From: Priapulus caudatus
Taxonomy: Eukaryota; Priapulida; Priapulimorpha; Priapulimorphida; Priapulidae
Direction: 5' to 3'
DNA: 37,253 nucleotides
Assembly (NCBI RefSeq): GCF_000485595.1
Contig: NW_014577382.1
Span: 198,326 to 235,578 of the forward strand
A program made the position numbers and the translations under genes. This document shows, piece by piece, positions 11,783-23,363 of this stretch; within the stretch, counting starts at the first letter, position 1, and each line of letters opens with the position of its first letter. The notes beneath the pieces are model-generated. The model ran no database searches and was not told the DNA's origin. It saw only the letters and a program-made list of their open reading frames with translations.

Positions 11783-12617
11783 AGAAATTGTCCGACGTAT
11801 TCCCTTTGATATCAAGAAAAAAAACTGGGGAAAAAAGTACCGCTTTCTGTAAGACATATAGTGGGGTATGTAAATCTGATTTTAATTATAGATCTGGGAA
11901 TAAATACGATTGTAAATGATTTGGAAACTACATCGAGTGTAAACGAGTAATTGTTAATTTCCTAGTTACATGAAACCTCACATTACAAACCGCCGAGAAT
12001 ACATTCTGCACACCACAACCGAGGACACATGCCACGTAGTGCGCTGGCGTATTTCCATTCCAAAATGACCTGCGCTCTCACATGTTCCATGGGAAATATA
12101 AATTCTTAGTCACCGGAGGTTCAGGTGTGTAGTACCTGTAAATAGGTAACAGGTTATACGTGTGTTTATTATTATTACTGGGGTATGTCTCACTTTAACG
12201 CGATCGTAGAGTGGATATCGTGTACCATGCTTCTCCACAATTCAAAATCAATCTGGCTTGATCAAAACGATTAGACTATAACTTATAAGGAACTGCCTCA
12301 AAGAATTGTATGGCTTCAAAAAGGGCGAAGTGTCTCTGCTTCTATCTATTCTCTACTAGCTATTCTCTTTCACTATTCTCTTTCACTCTAAACAACACTG
12401 AAGGATGGATTGGTCTTCAACACACGCATCTCCTACAGTACCAGCAGTGGAGCGTCGCTGTACAATGTCAGGGTACAACAGCCAATTTGTTAGGAGAACC
12501 TTTACAAAGGAGGTGCATTATAATTTATAAGCGTAGTTTGCATTGAGTTGAATGACACGTTTTCACGGTTGCGCATTTTAGATGAAGTGTTCACCTTAAT
12601 TAATTAAAGTGAACCAA

Positions 12618-12723
12618 GCGCACGCACGCACGCACCTACGCGCACACGCACACACATACAAAAACACGCACACGCACACGCGCGCACACACACACGCACG
12701 CACGCACGCACGCACGCACGCAC
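12618..12723. repeat. (ACGC)n / (AC)n microsatellite running into the assembly gap
   Basis: CACG and CA repeats extend to the last known base before the N run, suggesting the gap was caused by this repeat. Confidence 0.93.
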
Positions 12724-13615
12724 NNNNNNNNNNNNNNNNNNNNNNNNNNNNNNNNNNNNNNNNNNNNNNNNNNNNNNNNNNNNNNNNNNNNNNNNNNNNN
12801 NNNNNNNNNNNNNNNNNNNNNNNNNNNNNNNNNNNNNNNNNNNNNNNNNNNNNNNNNNNNNNNNNNNNNNNNNNNNNNNNNNNNNNNNNNNNNNNNNNNN
12901 NNNNNNNNNNNNNNNNNNNNNNNNNNNNNNNNNNNNNNNNNNNNNNNNNNNNNNNNNNNNNNNNNNNNNNNNNNNNNNNNNNNNNNNNNNNNNNNNNNNN
13001 NNNNNNNNNNNNNNNNNNNNNNNNNNNNNNNNNNNNNNNNNNNNNNNNNNNNNNNNNNNNNNNNNNNNNNNNNNNNNNNNNNNNNNNNNNNNNNNNNNNN
13101 NNNNNNNNNNNNNNNNNNNNNNNNNNNNNNNNNNNNNNNNNNNNNNNNNNNNNNNNNNNNNNNNNNNNNNNNNNNNNNNNNNNNNNNNNNNNNNNNNNNN
13201 NNNNNNNNNNNNNNNNNNNNNNNNNNNNNNNNNNNNNNNNNNNNNNNNNNNNNNNNNNNNNNNNNNNNNNNNNNNNNNNNNNNNNNNNNNNNNNNNNNNN
13301 NNNNNNNNNNNNNNNNNNNNNNNNNNNNNNNNNNNNNNNNNNNNNNNNNNNNNNNNNNNNNNNNNNNNNNNNNNNNNNNNNNNNNNNNNNNNNNNNNNNN
13401 NNNNNNNNNNNNNNNNNNNNNNNNNNNNNNNNNNNNNNNNNNNNNNNNNNNNNNNNNNNNNNNNNNNNNNNNNNNNNNNNNNNNNNNNNNNNNNNNNNNN
13501 NNNNNNNNNNNNNNNNNNNNNNNNNNNNNNNNNNNNNNNNNNNNNNNNNNNNNNNNNNNNNNNNNNNNNNNNNNNNNNNNNNNNNNNNNNNNNNNNNNNN
13601 NNNNNNNNNNNNNNN
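12724..13615. other. Assembly gap, 892 N
   Basis: Unknown sequence; an open frame crossing it is meaningless. Confidence 1.
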
Positions 13616-13979
13616 AGGCGTCTATATAATTACGCTCCTGCTACAACTACATGTTCGTGCCTGCTGGTAACTGCGCGAAGAGACATCAGCTATGCATATA
13701 TTATAAATTATGTGCATGTAAAGAAATTGCGCAACCAATATACGTGAACGCTTCCAAATCGTTTTTATTTTTATAAGCGCTCATGAGTACCTCTCCTAGC
13801 TATTTTAGTTGTACGTTTGTTTCATGATAAGCTTCAATACCTGATCACCACAGAAACACTACTTGCAGTTTACAGGTTACCAGAAAAATGGCAGTAAATA
13901 ATGGTTTTGTCAGCTATGATGGGTGGTTGTATAGGGCTACAAGAAAACGGTGACGTATATGATATGGCATTTTAAGTGA

Positions 13980-14100
13980 GAGGTTGATGATCGAGAGACA
14001 GAGAGAGGAAAAGGGAAATGAAGCGAAAGAGGAAGAGGGAGAGGGCGAGAGAGGGAAAGGGAGAGGGAGAGAGAGAGACTGACAGGAAATTGAAAGAGGA
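13980..14100. repeat. Polypurine (GA-rich) tract
   Basis: Almost pure A/G on the plus strand (GAGAGAGAGGAAAAGGG-like), of triplex-forming type. Not coding. Confidence 0.85.
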
Positions 14101-14222
14101 AGCCAGGTGGTCACGGGAATAGTGGTGCGATGGGCAGGAATAACAGGGAAGAATGATGAACAAGAAATGGTGGGTGCGATTGATGGACGGATAATGGTTA
14201 TAGGTAGGGAGCCGGTGAATGG

Positions 14223-14370
14223 TATGTCACGTTATGTTATGTTATGTTATGGTATGGTATGGTATGGATAATGGTATGGTATGGTATGTTATGGTATGGT
14301 ATGGTATGGATAATGGTATGGTATCATGGTATAGTATGGTATAATATGGTATGGCATGGCATGGTATAGA
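14223..14370 (+). repeat. (TTATG)n / (GTATG)n pentanucleotide repeats
   Basis: GTTAT, GGTAT and GGATAAT units interleaved over 150 bp. Confidence 0.92.
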
Positions 14371-14736
14371 ATGGTAGTAAGGCGGGTTGGGCATAGAATA
14401 GTTGAGAGAGGACAGAATATTGACATACAATGCTGAAAGTGATGAATGGCGCGAGCACAGAGGGAGGAAATGTCGGCTAATAATATTGGTGAATGCAAAG
14501 CTAGTTATGCAATGACAAGAAGGACTGGCATAGAGCGGTTGAAGAAAGCTAGGCATGGATGCATGGAACAGTAGTAACAGGGGTGTCAAGCAATAGATGC
14601 AGAGGGAAAATATCACGTAAATAAGAGACTTTAGCTAGCTTACGGGGAAAATGATAAACATGCATCAGTTCCTTCGACAACCGCCGTTCATAAATCGTTT
14701 TGATCATTTTCCGGCTACGAGACATACACGTGTAAT

Positions 14737-14789
14737 CAAGAGCTAATAATAACGCTAATAATATAATATATAGGTATTATTAGCTGTTG
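14737..14789. mobile_element. Palindromic 7-bp-TSD family, copy 4
   Basis: The arms are CAAGAGCTAATAATA and TATTATTAGCTGTTG (one tip mismatch). Identical flanks GTGTAAT lie at 14730-14736 and 14790-14796. Length 53 bp. Confidence 0.85.
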
Positions 14790-15084
14790 GTGTAATATAT
14801 ATATTTTATATATTATAATATCATTTATATACGACTCTACAACACCTCTGTTCTACAACATCGAGCTGTCTTTCTGTTCTGTCTTCTTCCTTCCTGTCTT
14901 TTTGCCAGCCTTCAGCGTTATTTTTTGGGATAATTGATTCGTAGTATCGATCAGATTCGACAGGGTATGTGACTATGTGTACTACGACGACTGGCGCGTT
15001 TCCATACTTCATTCTTTAGGCTCACATGCAGTTACCTGCACTGCTCGTGGTATTATGCACGTATACTGCCAAGGGCACATGAAT

Positions 15085-15106
15085 ATTATTATTATCATCA
15101 TCATCG

Positions 15107-15149
<43 letters not shown>

Positions 15150-15150
15150 T
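15085..15150 (+). repeat. (ATC)n microsatellite
   Basis: About 20 TCA/ATC triplets, directly left of palindromic copy 5. Confidence 0.95.
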
Positions 15151-15170
15151 ATTTAATTCTTGTTATTATG

Positions 15171-15221
15171 CCTGACAGTATAATGTATAGATATATTATC
15201 TATATTATACACTCCTGATAA
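15171..15221. mobile_element. Palindromic 7-bp-TSD family, copy 5 (degenerate left tip)
   Basis: The arms around GTATAATGTATAGATA and TCTATATTATACACTCCTG are complementary. TATTATG is repeated at 15164-15170 and 15222-15228, but the right repeat begins 4 bp beyond the canonical CTCCTG end, so boundaries are less certain. Confidence 0.65.
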
Positions 15222-15644
15222 TATTATGTGCTTTTGGTAGTATATATATATGCCGCTGTCATGCCATGCATACACTGCGCTTATAAATTTCTCCAGCAGC
15301 CTTGCAAACTTTCATCGGGCAGAAACAAACAAAACGTGCGACGACTATAAATTTATGCAGACGGACATTACCCTAGCGATGTAGTCGTCACCATTCGGGC
15401 GTCTTCGTCGCCTGTGTATGAGCGGCAACGGCGGCAGGCTGCAAGTCCACGAGGAGAACATTGTACACGGTACTGACGACACCAGCAGCAGCGAGGAGGA
15501 CGAGGAGGAGGATGAGGAATCTCTGCCATCCACGTGTGTCATGGCGTGTGATTGCCCCTCGCTCTACTGCTGCGACTGCTCGCCATATATACCCGCGAAT
15601 AGCAGTATCCTTACTTTTACGTCGTGTGGTAATCCTCGACCTAT

Positions 15645-15870
15645 ACCGACGACCTAGCCACAAGTTACCTTCTCGCTTCTCAATACGTGGCTAGAACGTG
15701 CTACGACATGAAACAGTCGTGGAGCCTGGTCGGGCTACAGACGACCTAGCCACGAGTTACCTTCTCGCTTCTCCCTACGTGGCACGTCCTACGACGTGAA
15801 ACAGTCGTGGAGCCTGGTCGGGCTACAGACCACCTAGCCACAAGTTACCTTCTCGCTTCTCACTACATGG
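15645..15870 (+). repeat. Tandem repeat of about 90 bp, 2.5 copies
   Basis: ACCTAGCCACAAGTTACCTT begins copies at about 15650, 15743 and 15832. They share CTCGCTTCTC, GAAACAGTCGTGGAGCCTGG and TCGGGCTACAGAC. No shared reading frame. Confidence 0.88.
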
Positions 15871-16400
15871 GCTTGCGACAAACACACGTATATACACGCG
15901 ACTCGGAAACGCCTACTTCTAGCTCTTCCTGTCCTCTGTCGTCAGCCCCCACCAGTTACTTCCTCCAGCATTGTTACTCTTTACCGAATGACATGCGCAG
16001 CAACATAACGCTAACTGACTACTAACAGTGTTACACACGTGCACAACAATGATCTCTGAGTCCTGACGTTCTTCCTCACATGTATAAACACACAGCTACA
16101 CCTATCCTATAACGGCGCCATGCATCCATCACAGGTGAAATGACACTGTTCACAAGTTACGCTCTCTCTGTCATTCACGCCAGAGGAATGACAACATAGG
16201 TGGCAGGGCGGTGCCGCTAGCTAGTCCAGCGCATGTGTGCGCACTGCTGCTCCTGCCTGAGCAGCAGATCAATGTACAGAACACAACTTCAATAGCTCGA
16301 TAACGAGGTAAAACTAAAAGACTGTGTATTCACGTCTAGGCGACTGGCGTGAAGGTGTGCATGTGTACGTATGGGCAAGTAGGCGTGTTGGTAAAGCTGC
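15871..16400. other. No feature recognised
   Basis: Unique sequence between the 90-bp tandem repeat and the MITE cluster. An 80-codon acidic frame and a hydrophobic antisense frame at 15388-15663, just to the left, cannot be distinguished from chance. Confidence 0.4.
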
Positions 16401-16404
16401 ATGT

Positions 16405-16757
16405 GGACACACTAGGCGATTTTTCAGTCAATTCATCGATGATTTTTCTCCCGCTGCAACACTAAAAAACACTCGTGCCACCTAGATTAATTGATAGTCA
16501 CATGATTGAAAATGCCACCGTTTGATTGGCTGATTAATTGTACATTCGGGTGACTCATTCGCCGACCCGGACACACTAGGCGATTGTAGTCGTGTGACTC
16601 AAATAATTGCACGATTTTATCAAACATGTTTGATTCGGGAGACTAGCTCAGTCGCCCGACACGAAAATTGCCGGCGACTCACTGGACACACTATAGTTAG
16701 TTAGGCGATTTTCACCGGGCGACTCAATCGCGAGTGAAAATCGCCTAGTGTGTTCGG
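16405..16757. mobile_element. Composite MITE cluster with ACACACTAGGCGA tips
   Basis: GGACACACTAGGCGAT occurs at 16405 and 16569 (plus), in degenerate form at 16684 (plus), and inverted as AATCGCCTAGTGTGTTC at 16742-16757. GCGACTCA and CGCCCG motifs recur inside. This looks like two or three related elements nested or fused. No transposase. Confidence 0.65.
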
Positions 16758-16825
16758 GTTGAAAGAGGTGGTCTGTTGGAATGATGGAGATCCCCAGAAT
16801 AAACGCATCCGCCCCCTTGCCAACC

Positions 16826-17235
16826 CCAGACATAAATGTCTGGGAGGCATGGTCTTCACTTAATATATCCTGAAAGTTCCACTGTGTAATAATGAAAAGT
16901 GACATCTCATAACACGGTCTATATATCTCGCTTTGTTTGGCTGAAAATTGAAATTTTGTCCTTCTGCCAACTCTTATGACCTTTAGTGACCTCGGATGTC
17001 GGATCTGACCTCATCCACCCACCTATTTGTGAGGTCAAGGAACATGCACTTCAAAACAAACTCTTTAACTGGCTTCGTTTAGCAACAAATAACTGTTTTG
17101 CTCCCGTGACTGTTTTGCCCTCCTGTAACCTCAACTGACCTTTGAGGTCAACGGCACCTATCTCATGACACTCCTTGGTCAAATGTCTAGCCCCCAGGGA
17201 CCAACAGTTACTTCACTTATAGCTAGATAGACGAA
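16826..17235. repeat. Interspersed repeat with TGACCT motifs and a hairpin
   Basis: A perfect palindrome, CCCAGACATAAATGTCTGGG, lies at 16826-16845. TGACCT/AGGTCA motifs then recur to about 17150, resembling the TGACCT-rich repeats at 7134 and 36850. No coding evidence. Assignment to a named family is not possible here. Confidence 0.4.
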
Positions 17236-17546
17236 CAGACGAGCAATCATTGGAAATATTAGTAGTCTAGATTACATTAGACTCACCCTGAAACACAGAC
17301 GTTTTATGTAGATCACGTATAATAAAATTAAAAGCTGCGTATTAGTATTAATTACCATTTTACTATTTAGCACGTTATAAACCACACCACACGCACAAAT
17401 GTCATTCGTTGTCACAGCAGACTTGCAATTTAGACTGCCACGTCTCTCATTAGCATGTGTATAGTTTGTACGCAGATGTAACCGCGCTGATTTCCAGTCC
17501 AGCATTCATTCACGAACCTTCCCTATACTGTCATCATCAGTGATAG

Positions 17547-17585
17547 CAGTGATTAATAATGACAAATTTGTCATTATTAACCCCG
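17547..17585. mobile_element. Palindromic 7-bp-TSD family, copy 6 (39 bp)
   Basis: The core TTAATAATGACAAATTTGTC continues to ATTATTAA as a perfect palindrome without loop. Tips are CAGTGA and CCCCG. Identical flanks GTGATAG lie at 17540-17546 and 17586-17592. The arm sequence resembles copy 3. Confidence 0.8.
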
Positions 17586-18185
17586 GTGATAGGTCAGCGA
17601 CATGGGCAGCAATATGGGGAGATGCATCAAGATTCAAGTGTGAGTGGAACAGCAGTCGCCACTATGCATACAATTATATGCCCATGCACAGACGAAACTC
17701 GATCACAGCATTAATTTTTTCGAGTGCAATATAAGCCAATAACTTATCCTGTTCTAATGAGAGTCGTTAATTACTGTGCAGCCTGCAATTCAATTATTAG
17801 AGCTTGGCCACTTCCTCGCATGCATAATTTACAAGGGAATATTAATTCACACTCGATTACAACATACAGTACTTATCTCCAATATATATATCTATGTACG
17901 TGTCTAAATGTATAATAATTATATTCGTTTAAATTAGTGTGACTGGCCCTGAACGTCATACCTGTACATTTGTCACAAATATGCCTTCCCGAGTTGTACA
18001 TAAAAACAAAATTGTTAAAACTACAACATAACATGATTATCAGAATTAGCTGCTATAGCCGCAGTCTAACGCTGGTTACGTCTCTACGTTAATTAGGTAA
18101 CCCAGCTTAATTACTGCAAAGTTATAATACTGACGATATACAGTGTAGCACGTACTGCTCGCAGTGGTTTTACTAAAAGTATTAT

Positions 18186-18246
18186 CAAGAATCTAAAATA
18201 GAGACTCTATTATACTGACATCTCTATTATTGAACTCTTAAACTTT
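18186..18246. mobile_element. Possible degenerate copy of the palindromic family
   Basis: CAAGAATCTAAAATAGAGA pairs imperfectly with TCTCTATTATTGAACTCTTA. GTATTAT occurs on both sides (18179-18185 and 18247-18253), but the right end overshoots the expected tip. AT richness makes chance similarity possible. Confidence 0.35.
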
Positions 18247-18366
18247 GTATTATCTCACCGACTTCGCTGCCGCGAACATATTATATTTATAATAACAATA
18301 TTAGACGATTTAGGAATCGAAACCAGACAGATGCAAATCCCATGCTAGTGTACGTGAAATTAATGC

Positions 18367-18386
18367 TTACGTCATCGCTATATAAG
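18367..18386 (+). promoter_or_regulatory. CRE-like plus TATA-like motif pair
   Basis: TTACGTCA is followed 4 bp later by TATATAAG. Suggestive of a promoter, but no downstream gene was found; weak. Confidence 0.15.
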
Positions 18387-18478
18387 GACTGGAGCGACAC
18401 TGCTCCACGAAGGGTGATGAGGATGACGAACAATTCTACTCGTCACAATTAACCCACTGATCTCTATATATATACTAA

Positions 18479-18562
18479 CAAGAGCTAATAATACCTTAGT
18501 AGGTGCTTAATCTACTTATGTGCTTATATTATTAAGGTGGTAAAAGGTATTATTAGCTCTTG
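18479..18562. mobile_element. Palindromic 7-bp-TSD family, copy 7
   Basis: The arms CAAGAGCTAATAATACCT and AGGTATTATTAGCTCTTG are exactly complementary. Flanks ATACTAA and ATACTAT agree at 6 of 7. The loop is about 48 bp. Arms differ from copy 1 by single substitutions that are complemented on the other arm. Confidence 0.82.
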
Positions 18563-18628
18563 ATACTATAAACCAAGTACGGTTAGTATCTTAGTACAGT
18601 CGTAACTACTACGGTTATTATATATAAT

Positions 18629-18671
18629 CAGGAGCTAATAATGAAATTTTTTTTGTCATTATTAGCTCCTG
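18629..18671. mobile_element. Palindromic 7-bp-TSD family, copy 8 (43 bp)
   Basis: The arms are CAGGAGCTAATAATGA and TCATTATTAGCTCCTG, with a T-rich loop. Identical flanks ATATAAT lie at 18622-18628 and 18672-18678. Confidence 0.85.
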
Positions 18672-18944
18672 ATATAATATAGAGATCAGTTGTCACGACG
18701 AGGTCTGGTGGTCAATACTGAATCGATTCACTGAAAGATCGCTGGGTGTACCACATTGCTTGTCTAGACATTGCACAACATACACAATACAATCGTTTTT
18801 TGTACATTTTCGTAATATTTCTATATTTTTTAGTTAGCATTACGTACATAATTGGTTCGTCTGTTTGTGGCTATGATTTTATAAGCCCGACTCCCGAGTC
18901 TGAGCATCACTGCACCTAACATATAAAGCGGCTCTCTCCTCTCC

Positions 18945-19110
18945 CAGACACACGCACGAACACATACACGCACGCACAAACACGCACGCACGCACACACG
19001 CACGCACACACACACACGCACGCACACACATAGAGACACGCACGCACGCACGCACGCGCACACACACACACATCTCATTCAGATACACGTACACATGCGC
19101 ACACACACAC
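18945..19110. repeat. (ACGC)n / (AC)n microsatellite
   Basis: Interrupted CACG/CA repeats. Cys/Val ORFs on the minus strand are repeat artefacts. Confidence 0.95.
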
Positions 19111-19358
19111 AGCTGAACTTTGATATATAATCATATATATAGTATCATGTATTGTATATATAATATATATTATAATTTATATATATAAATTTTCTGGCAG
19201 TTGATGGTCCCCGGCACCTCTTTTAGTCCAGCTAATATTACCCACTCAGTCATCAGAATTCTTCACACTGGCTGCACGCACATACAGTGGTAATCCCCCA
19301 CCGACTTCGTAGGTTTCTTAGCTTATATTAATGCTTACATTTAACCATGTAACTATTA

Positions 19359-19902
19359 CCGCGTTCACACGGTCATGGTTTGGCTCGAGCCAAATGGGCT
19401 AAATTTGGCTCGGGCTAAATTTGGCTTGGGCCGATTTGAGTCGAAGCGTTCACACGTACGCAAGTGAATACTGTCTGTCAAATTCAAAATTCAAATTCAA
19501 ATAAATTTTATTGCACAAATATCTCAGATACTTTGGCAGTACTTATGTCGCGAGATGGCGTTGTGTACGATTCAGTGTTTACTTCTGTTCTGAGTTCAAT
19601 TATCAATCTTGAAAACGTGCATCCTGATCAAATTTTTCGAATTTTTATACTGTTTTGGACTTTATTTCGTCGAAGTACGTATACACGTTCGACACTCGCG
19701 ACATCTACCGCTCAACCGATTTAGCTGGTGCTAAAATTTGGCTCGGGCCTGGTCCGACGTTTTCGATGGGACCAAATTGGCTCGTGCCAAATTGGCACGG
19801 CCCGAAAAACCGTATGTGTGAACGCCTGGCTCGAGCCAAATTTGGCGCGGGCCCCATTAGGCTCGGGCTATAAAAACGTCCGTGTGAAGTTGTGAACGCG
19901 CC
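19359..19902. mobile_element. Harbinger-type MITE with GCGTTCACAC ends and TTA target duplication
   Basis: The left end is CCGCGTTCACACGG and the right end inverted is GGCGCGTTCACAA, flanked by TTA at 19356-19358 and 19903-19905. Both ends carry strings of GGCTCGAGCCAAATTTGGC palindromes. The middle (19464-19724) has an 86-codon ORF without recognisable domain. Confidence 0.7.
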
Positions 19903-20367
19903 TTATGACTTCTAAGAGAGCTGCAACAAGTATCAGCGATGGAAGAGTCCTTCTCGACCCATCCATCGATTTCTTACATGTCAAACTCCTTTGAGATTAT
20001 TTACTCCTGATATAACAGATTAGCCAAGGCAGGAGGACATCACGATTCTTCAGATTCTGAGAAATTAATAATTTACGAAGTCTGATGGGCAGTATACTTG
20101 GTTACAGAGAAACAACTTAGCACAACACGCACTCGATCCTAATCGATTAGCCACCTTTAAATTTGCTTTCATGGACTGTGCCCGTCGGAACCAAGTGGAG
20201 CAGAAAGTTGCATCGGGATCCTAATGCAAGCGATTACGTTTCAAATTGTGCGATGACCAACATGCATGTAGGCCCTACATTGTACATATATATATATATA
20301 TCAAAAAAATTATTTCAATCATGTATAGAAATAATGCTTTAATAGTGAAAGTTCTGCTTTGTGGTAA

Positions 20368-20540
20368 GACACATACACGCACGCACAACACACACTCAAC
20401 ACACCACGCACGCACGCACGCACATACACACACACACGTACACGTACACATACACACACACACGTACACACACACACACACACGCACACACACACGCACG
20501 CACGCACACACACACACACACACCCCCACACACACACACA
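20368..20540. repeat. (AC)n / (ACGC)n microsatellite
   Basis: CA and CGCA repeats with GTACA interruptions. No coding content. Confidence 0.95.
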
Positions 20541-21414
20541 TCCCCTTCATATATACGTGATACATTTAATCATGATAATCATTTGTTTTACATTTTCGTA
20601 TTATTTTTAGAATGTTGTATTGACGAAAAATATAATTGGGTGAGTGTAAATAAAAAATAGTAAGTGAAATACATAGAGTAGTACTAGTAGAGCAATGAGG
20701 TTTTACGCTGTCGTATACCCTTATAACACACATAGTACTGTTACAACATAAATTACATCATTCATATTACAACCCACATACCGTTAAAAATTACAACAGT
20801 AGCCAAATTTTCATGGGAGGGAATTTATTAGCATTGCATGAAAGAGTGGGATTAGGAAAGAAAGTAATTGTACGATGTTGAGAGATGTCTAAAATGCAAT
20901 GGTGAGCATAACAAACATGAAGTAAACATAACATAAAGTAACGTAACGTACCATATTGCATAAATAACAATCGTAACAACATAAGTGAGACCAACACTTA
21001 GGGCCTACTGTGTTATATATAATGTTGCATGGTAAAGTGAATTATTGCAGGCAGACTTTACCTATGGTAATAGTGACACTATAATATCATGATGTACTTT
21101 AAGTAACGGTGATAGTGTGCGAAGTTATCGTATACTGCAGAATATTTTAATTTATATATATATATAGCTTAATATATGGAACAGACTATATATAAATTTA
21201 TAGAACATAAGGGGTATAATGGGTACATACTAATAGAAGGTACCACTTGTATGGTGTAAATACATCTAATTTTATTCTCTGCATATATATATGTGTGTGT
21301 AAGAAATCCTGGGAATAGTATCCTAAGACGATGTATAGGAGAATCTTGTAGGGATGCACTGACAGGGACAAGTAGGATAATAGAAATTATATGTATCCGT
21401 CAGTTTTCACTCAC
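20541..21414. other. TOGARAM1 intron start, AT-rich
   Basis: Sequence directly after the GTGAGT donor on the minus strand. No further exon, stop-proximal poly(A) signal or RNA gene recognised. Confidence 0.5.
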
Positions 21415-23346
21415 CTGATGTGCATCAGAAGAAAACGTTCCATCCAGCTGTCCAACTTCGTCCCACGGTAACTTGTTACGCTTTCCCGCACTTCTGAAAC
21501 GTGACTGGTTGCTACCTGGGCTATCCACCTTTTGGATGGCATCAATACCAATCACCCTCAGACTCGAGTTCGACGAAGTGTCGCTCGGGCTTTCGGAGCC
21601 AGTGTCCTGACAGACGGCGTGGGCTCTGGCCGAGCCACCGCCCGACCCCGCCATGATCCAGTCGATGTCGGCGCCAAACCGCATGCCTCGGTCGCGCAGA
21701 GAAGCAGACGTGGGGTGCAACTGGAGCGAATACTCGATGCACTGATCGGCGGTGAGCCGCGGCAACATCCTGCGCGCTAATCTCGCTTGAACGGCCGACA
21801 TTATACCCTCTGCATCGTACTGTAGCTCAAGACTATCTACAGCCTGAATAAGAGGTTGCATTTTATTCATACCCATCGCCTGCCCGATGGTCGCAAAACA
21901 TTCCAAGGATGCATGCCGCACTTTTCGCTTCGAATCTAGAAGTGTTGGAGCAAGTGTTCTGCATAGCCATGCAAGATCAAACTCGTAGCTTGGAAACGTC
22001 AGCAGGGACGCAATTACGATATTCAACGTCTCCTGTCTGACGTTGGAATTCTTGTTCATTAGATTTTGATCACATATCACAGTAAGCACGGATTTTGGCG
22101 AGAGTGTCTGCATCAGCCTCATAATAACTCGCATGTTCTCTTGCTTTAGCATTGTCTTGTTTTCCCCTATATGCTTAGACAAAGCCCCCACTATTGGCTT
22201 TAGGACTGGTTTCACAGCAACCTTGAGCTTTATCACCAACAGCTCAAGAATCTCTAGAGTTGTTGATAGAACCTTGAAGTTCACATCATCGAGTAAAGCT
22301 TGCAAGAAATTGATAAAGTTGTATAAGTTACTAACTAGTGAATTTGTGTTTTCTAACTGCTTTAAGATGTTCTTTAATTCCTCTACACCTTGTATACGAG
22401 CCTTCCAATCTGACTCATCAGAAAGCTTGTCCATCACATGGTTTGGCACAAAGCCAAATTGTACATTGTTCTGTTGACTAAGACTGTTACTACGGCCACG
22501 AATCTTGATAATATCCGGATTTGTACTTCTACCAATCTTCGTTGCAAATTCCTCAAAGTCACAGTTGGTGATTCTGCAGTAGTAAGTCAGATGTTGATCC
22601 GGTAGCTTCTTTAAGAATTCATTGAACCTTTTTTCACTAACTAATTCTTGTATTTTTTCCAGTGATACAAGAATGGGTTGTTGAGCCGTTTCATCGCCTG
22701 CAGAGTCGTGTAAGCGAATAACCAGTGCTTCGGTTAGCAAATGCAAATCTTCATTAGCAAACTCAGGCGTAAAAAGCAATGGCAAGCCAATCGTGATCTC
22801 CCGTCGGACAGCAGGATCTTCACTCTCTAGGCCATACTTCACCAGACCACGAAAGACAGACTCCAAATCACTAGAGTATTTCATATAGACGTGTACAGTT
22901 TGAATGACAGATCTACGCACTTTGGGATGAGAGATGTTCATTAGTAGTTTCGGGAAGATCACTGTCATGCAGTTATCCAACTCATGGCCGAATTGTGGAA
23001 TGAACTCACTAATTAGTATCACAGCATTATTTTTAACTTCCCAGTTAGTATCTATTAACGTGTAAACTAGACTTTGAAATAATGCTCGTTTCTCTTTAAA
23101 GAGCAGCCGGCCACCATTCTTTCTCAAATCATTTCGTAACCACTGGATAATGTCAAGTCGGCTGTACAGTTTTTGTTCTCGAAGCTGTTGTATCACTACG
23201 CTTTCTTCCATACTAACGATGCTCACTATAGTGGCTGCCTGATTGCCAGTAGTTACATTCCTTGAATCACTGTTTGCAAGTTGTGTACGGTTGTGGACAC
23301 CGTGTACATCTCCCACAACGGGGAACTTGGCAACCGTACCTGCCAT
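21415..23346 (-). CDS. TOGARAM1: TOGARAM1 (TOG array regulator of axonemal microtubules), first coding exon, 644 residues
   Basis: TOGARAM1/crescerin proteins bind tubulin through TOG domains and regulate ciliary axonemal microtubules. The exon is uninterrupted from the ATG at 23346 to CATCAG|GTGAGT, where the last exon base is 21415 (phase 0); reading on would add VSEN and a stop. Residues of about 50-265 form TOG1 HEAT repeats. Residues of about 295-545 form TOG2, opening with the typical helix segment ESDWKARIQGVEELKNIL. The block GIMSAVQARLARRMLPRL, then GADIDWIMAG and GKRNKLPW, aligns with the end of the large first exon of vertebrate TOGARAM1 as I remember it. Vertebrate proteins are about 1,700 residues with TOG3 and TOG4 further on. 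I found no such exons between 1 and 21414, so they lie left of the window, in the N gap, or were missed. An in-frame TGA immediately precedes the ATG. Confidence 0.93.
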
Positions 23347-23363
23347 TCATTCGGCGTGTTATT

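Noticed and set aside
12609-13670. 353-codon frame across the N gap
   Set aside because: It is open only because N codons hide stops; the known part is ACGC repeat.
15388-15663. Hydrophobic minus-strand frame and acidic plus-strand frame
   Set aside because: Opposite strands of the same GAGGAC-type repeat. Neither has splice, start or family support.
18300-18330. GGTTTCGATTCC on the minus strand, resembling a tRNA B box
   Set aside because: No A box, anticodon stem or acceptor stem can be formed around it.
20001-20012. TTACTCCTGATA resembling a right tip of the palindromic family
   Set aside because: No complementary left arm and no matching 7-mer upstream.
22133-22477. 114-codon plus-strand frame
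   Set aside because: Antisense shadow of the TOGARAM1 exon.
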